Source: Gammaproteobacteria bacterium
GTDB lineage: Bacteria; Pseudomonadota; Gammaproteobacteria; Pseudomonadales; Azotimanducaceae
Length of the DNA stretch: 7,289 bases
Reading direction: 5' to 3'
Assembly: GCA_002694945.1 (NCBI GenBank)
Contig: NZNP01000002.1
Span: 1-7,289 of the forward strand
Of the stretch, positions 5,933 through 7,289 are shown one piece after another. The notes beneath the pieces were generated by a model that was not told where the DNA came from, ran no database searches, and saw only the letters and a list, made by a program, of their open reading frames with translations. Each line of letters opens with the position of its first letter. Positions within the stretch are counted from its first letter, which is position 1. Position numbers and translations under genes: made by a program.

Positions 5933-7234
5933 TTATGCCTCTTGGCCATGGCCTTTATTGATTCGTTTTAATTCAGGATAGAAACGATCTAGGGCGACCA
6001 TGCTCATAGCGAGTAGGGCAGCGCTGGCGATAAAAGCTACGTCGATGCCTATGTACTCAGCGAGCGCGCTCATAGGCATGATGCCAAGTGGCATTAGGCC
6101 GAAGGTCATCATAAGAATACTCATGATCCGGCCGCGAAATTCCTCCTTAACGACTAATTGGACAACGCTCATGTGGAGTGAGCCAAGGAGGGTGCCAAAT
6201 AATCCAGTCAATGCACAGGCCACCAGAGCAAGATCCAGACTAGTCGTGATAGAGAGGACGCCAAGTGACAAAGCCCAGAGATACGATGCGCGGAACATGA
6301 ATTGTCCTTTACCTCCGAAGTCTCCTAGGCGAGCCAATATCATTGAACCTAAAAAGGCATCGGTCCCGCTTGCAGTCATCAAGAGTCCGAGGCTGTCTGG
6401 TCCGCCATTGAGAATATCCTGGTTGAAAGCTGGTAACAGGAACACAGAAACCATGCCGAACATGAATGGGATCAATCCAATCAGCATTAGTCCGAGCATG
6501 AGTCGGTCTTCGATCATATAGGTCAGTCCCTCTTGTGTATCTTCCAGCGCTGAGGATGACGCCAATCGTTTAGAAGGTGCGCCCTGGTGGTTCAACATAG
6601 CCGTGCTGATTAGAGAAATTGCGTACATCGCTGTGATTATGAAGAAGACGACCCCTACGCCGTAGGTCGATGTCGTATCGCCGCTCGCGAAAAACGCGAT
6701 AAGAACACCCGCTAAAGCAGGCCCAAGAATTCGGGCGAGATTAAAAGTTGCGCTTTGCAAGGCCATTGCATTGACCAGGTCCTCCCGATCCATGATTTCT
6801 GGAACCAAGGCTGTGCGTGCCGGCATACTTAGGGCCATTAATGTTCCGTTGAGAAAGCCGATATAGATGAAATGCCAGAAATCGACTTCACCCTTATAGA
6901 TGATGTAACCGAGCGAAAATGTAGCAACGGTGGTCAGTGCCTGGGTGACGAGAATAAGAGGTTTTTTAGTCAGGCGGTCAGCCATGACCCCGCCAGCCAG
7001 GGAGAAAAGTAGGGTTGGTAACATGAACGATAGCATGACCCAAGTGAGCGCCATGGGTGACTGGGTCATATCATATATAAGCCAGCCCCTGGCAACCATC
7101 TGCATCTGCATGCCGAACGATGCTGCGAGGCTAGAAACCCACAGAAATTGAAAGTCCCGAACTTCTAGGGCAGCGAAGGTGCGAGATTTTTTAGTCGAAG
7201 TCTTTTGGAGGGTAGCTTCGGTCATAGTGGCCAT
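5933..7234 (-). CDS. MFS transporter, MFS_3 / EntS-like efflux type
   Basis: Inner-membrane major facilitator, 433 residues, with about 12 hydrophobic segments after a 25-residue cytosolic N terminus. Features of the MFS_3 group include FLWVSSLAASFGMQMQMVARGW (split here: FLWVSS at 30-35, VARGWLIYD at 47-55), motif A GGVMADRLTKK (81-91), MPARTALVPEI (137-147), and NAMALQSATFNLARILGP (155-172). The group includes the enterobactin exporter EntS and macrolide exporters, so outward transport driven by protons is the default guess. It is the first gene of the minus-strand set and probably carries a substrate or product of the downstream oxygenase and hydrolase. The first ATG (7234) has no ribosome-binding site, and neither does a second in-frame ATG at 7225. 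A promoter -10 box lies only 16 bases before the first ATG, so the message may be almost leaderless. Confidence 0.92.
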   Translation of the reverse strand: MATMTEATLQKTSTKKSRTFAALEVRDFQFLWVSSLAASFGMQMQMVARGWLIYDMTQSPMALTWVMLSFMLPTLLFSLAGGVMADRLTKKPLILVTQALTTVATFSLGYIIYKGEVDFWHFIYIGFLNGTLMALSMPARTALVPEIMDREDLVNAMALQSATFNLARILGPALAGVLIAFFASGDTTSTYGVGVVFFIITAMYAISLISTAMLNHQGAPSKRLASSSALEDTQEGLTYMIEDRLMLGLMLIGLIPFMFGMVSVFLLPAFNQDILNGGPDSLGLLMTASGTDAFLGSMILARLGDFGGKGQFMFRASYLWALSLGVLSITTSLDLALVACALTGLFGTLLGSLHMSVVQLVVKEEFRGRIMSILMMTFGLMPLGIMPMSALAEYIGIDVAFIASAALLAMSMVALDRFYPELKRINKGHGQEA

Positions 7235-7250
7235 GTTCGCTGATCAAGTG

Positions 7251-7259
7251 AGTATAGCA
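7251..7259 (-). promoter_or_regulatory. Extended -10 promoter candidate for the MFS gene
   Basis: Read on the minus strand, TGCTATACT is an extended -10 element: TG, one base, then TATACT with five of six matches to TATAAT. No -35 match is seen at 15-18 bases, which is usual for extended -10 promoters. The predicted start is near 7244, leaving about ten bases before the ATG at 7234. GTTCGC appears on both sides (7235-7240 and 7264-7269 on the plus strand), a possible direct-repeat operator. Confidence 0.4.
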
Positions 7260-7289
7260 AAGCGTTCGCCAGCCCTTTTTCTAGCTTAA

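Noticed and set aside
6000..6521. Plus-strand open frame of 173 codons opposite the MFS gene
   Set aside because: The protein has no recognisable family features and lies entirely antisense to a well-supported membrane protein; such frames arise from codon bias.

Overview
This window holds six protein-coding genes and no RNA genes, insertion sequences or CRISPR arrays that I can see. It most likely comes from a free-living aquatic or soil gammaproteobacterium. That rests on an E. coli-like Nei glycosylase, a proteobacterial nucleoside transporter, and a set of oxygenase and hydrolase genes typical of catabolically versatile bacteria. Base composition looks moderate, about half G+C by eye, and the tetranucleotide CTAG is not depleted. 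The species assignment is inference only.

Layout. Left part, minus strand: the 5' portion of nei (endonuclease VIII, running off the left edge), preceded by a CNT-family nucleoside transporter gene (586-1836). A divergent intergenic region of about 180 bases (1837-2018) carries short inverted and direct repeats that could be operators. Centre, plus strand: a 644-residue flavin-dependent Baeyer-Villiger monooxygenase of the 4-hydroxyacetophenone monooxygenase (HAPMO) type (2019-3953), with a hairpin just after its stop codon. Right part, minus strand and convergent with it: an MFS transporter (5933-7234), then a PhyH-type Fe(II)/2-oxoglutarate dioxygenase (4962-5822), then an alpha/beta hydrolase (4100-4978). 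The last two overlap by 17 bases and are probably translationally coupled.

How the genes may work together. In known HAPMO-type pathways a Baeyer-Villiger monooxygenase turns a ketone into an ester and an alpha/beta hydrolase cleaves the ester. Here the same two activities converge on one locus, with a second oxygenase (PhyH) and a transporter added. The simplest reading is a small catabolic or tailoring module for a ketone-bearing compound: transport, hydroxylation, Baeyer-Villiger insertion, ester cleavage. The substrate cannot be read from the sequence. The nucleoside transporter and nei look like ordinary housekeeping genes next to it.
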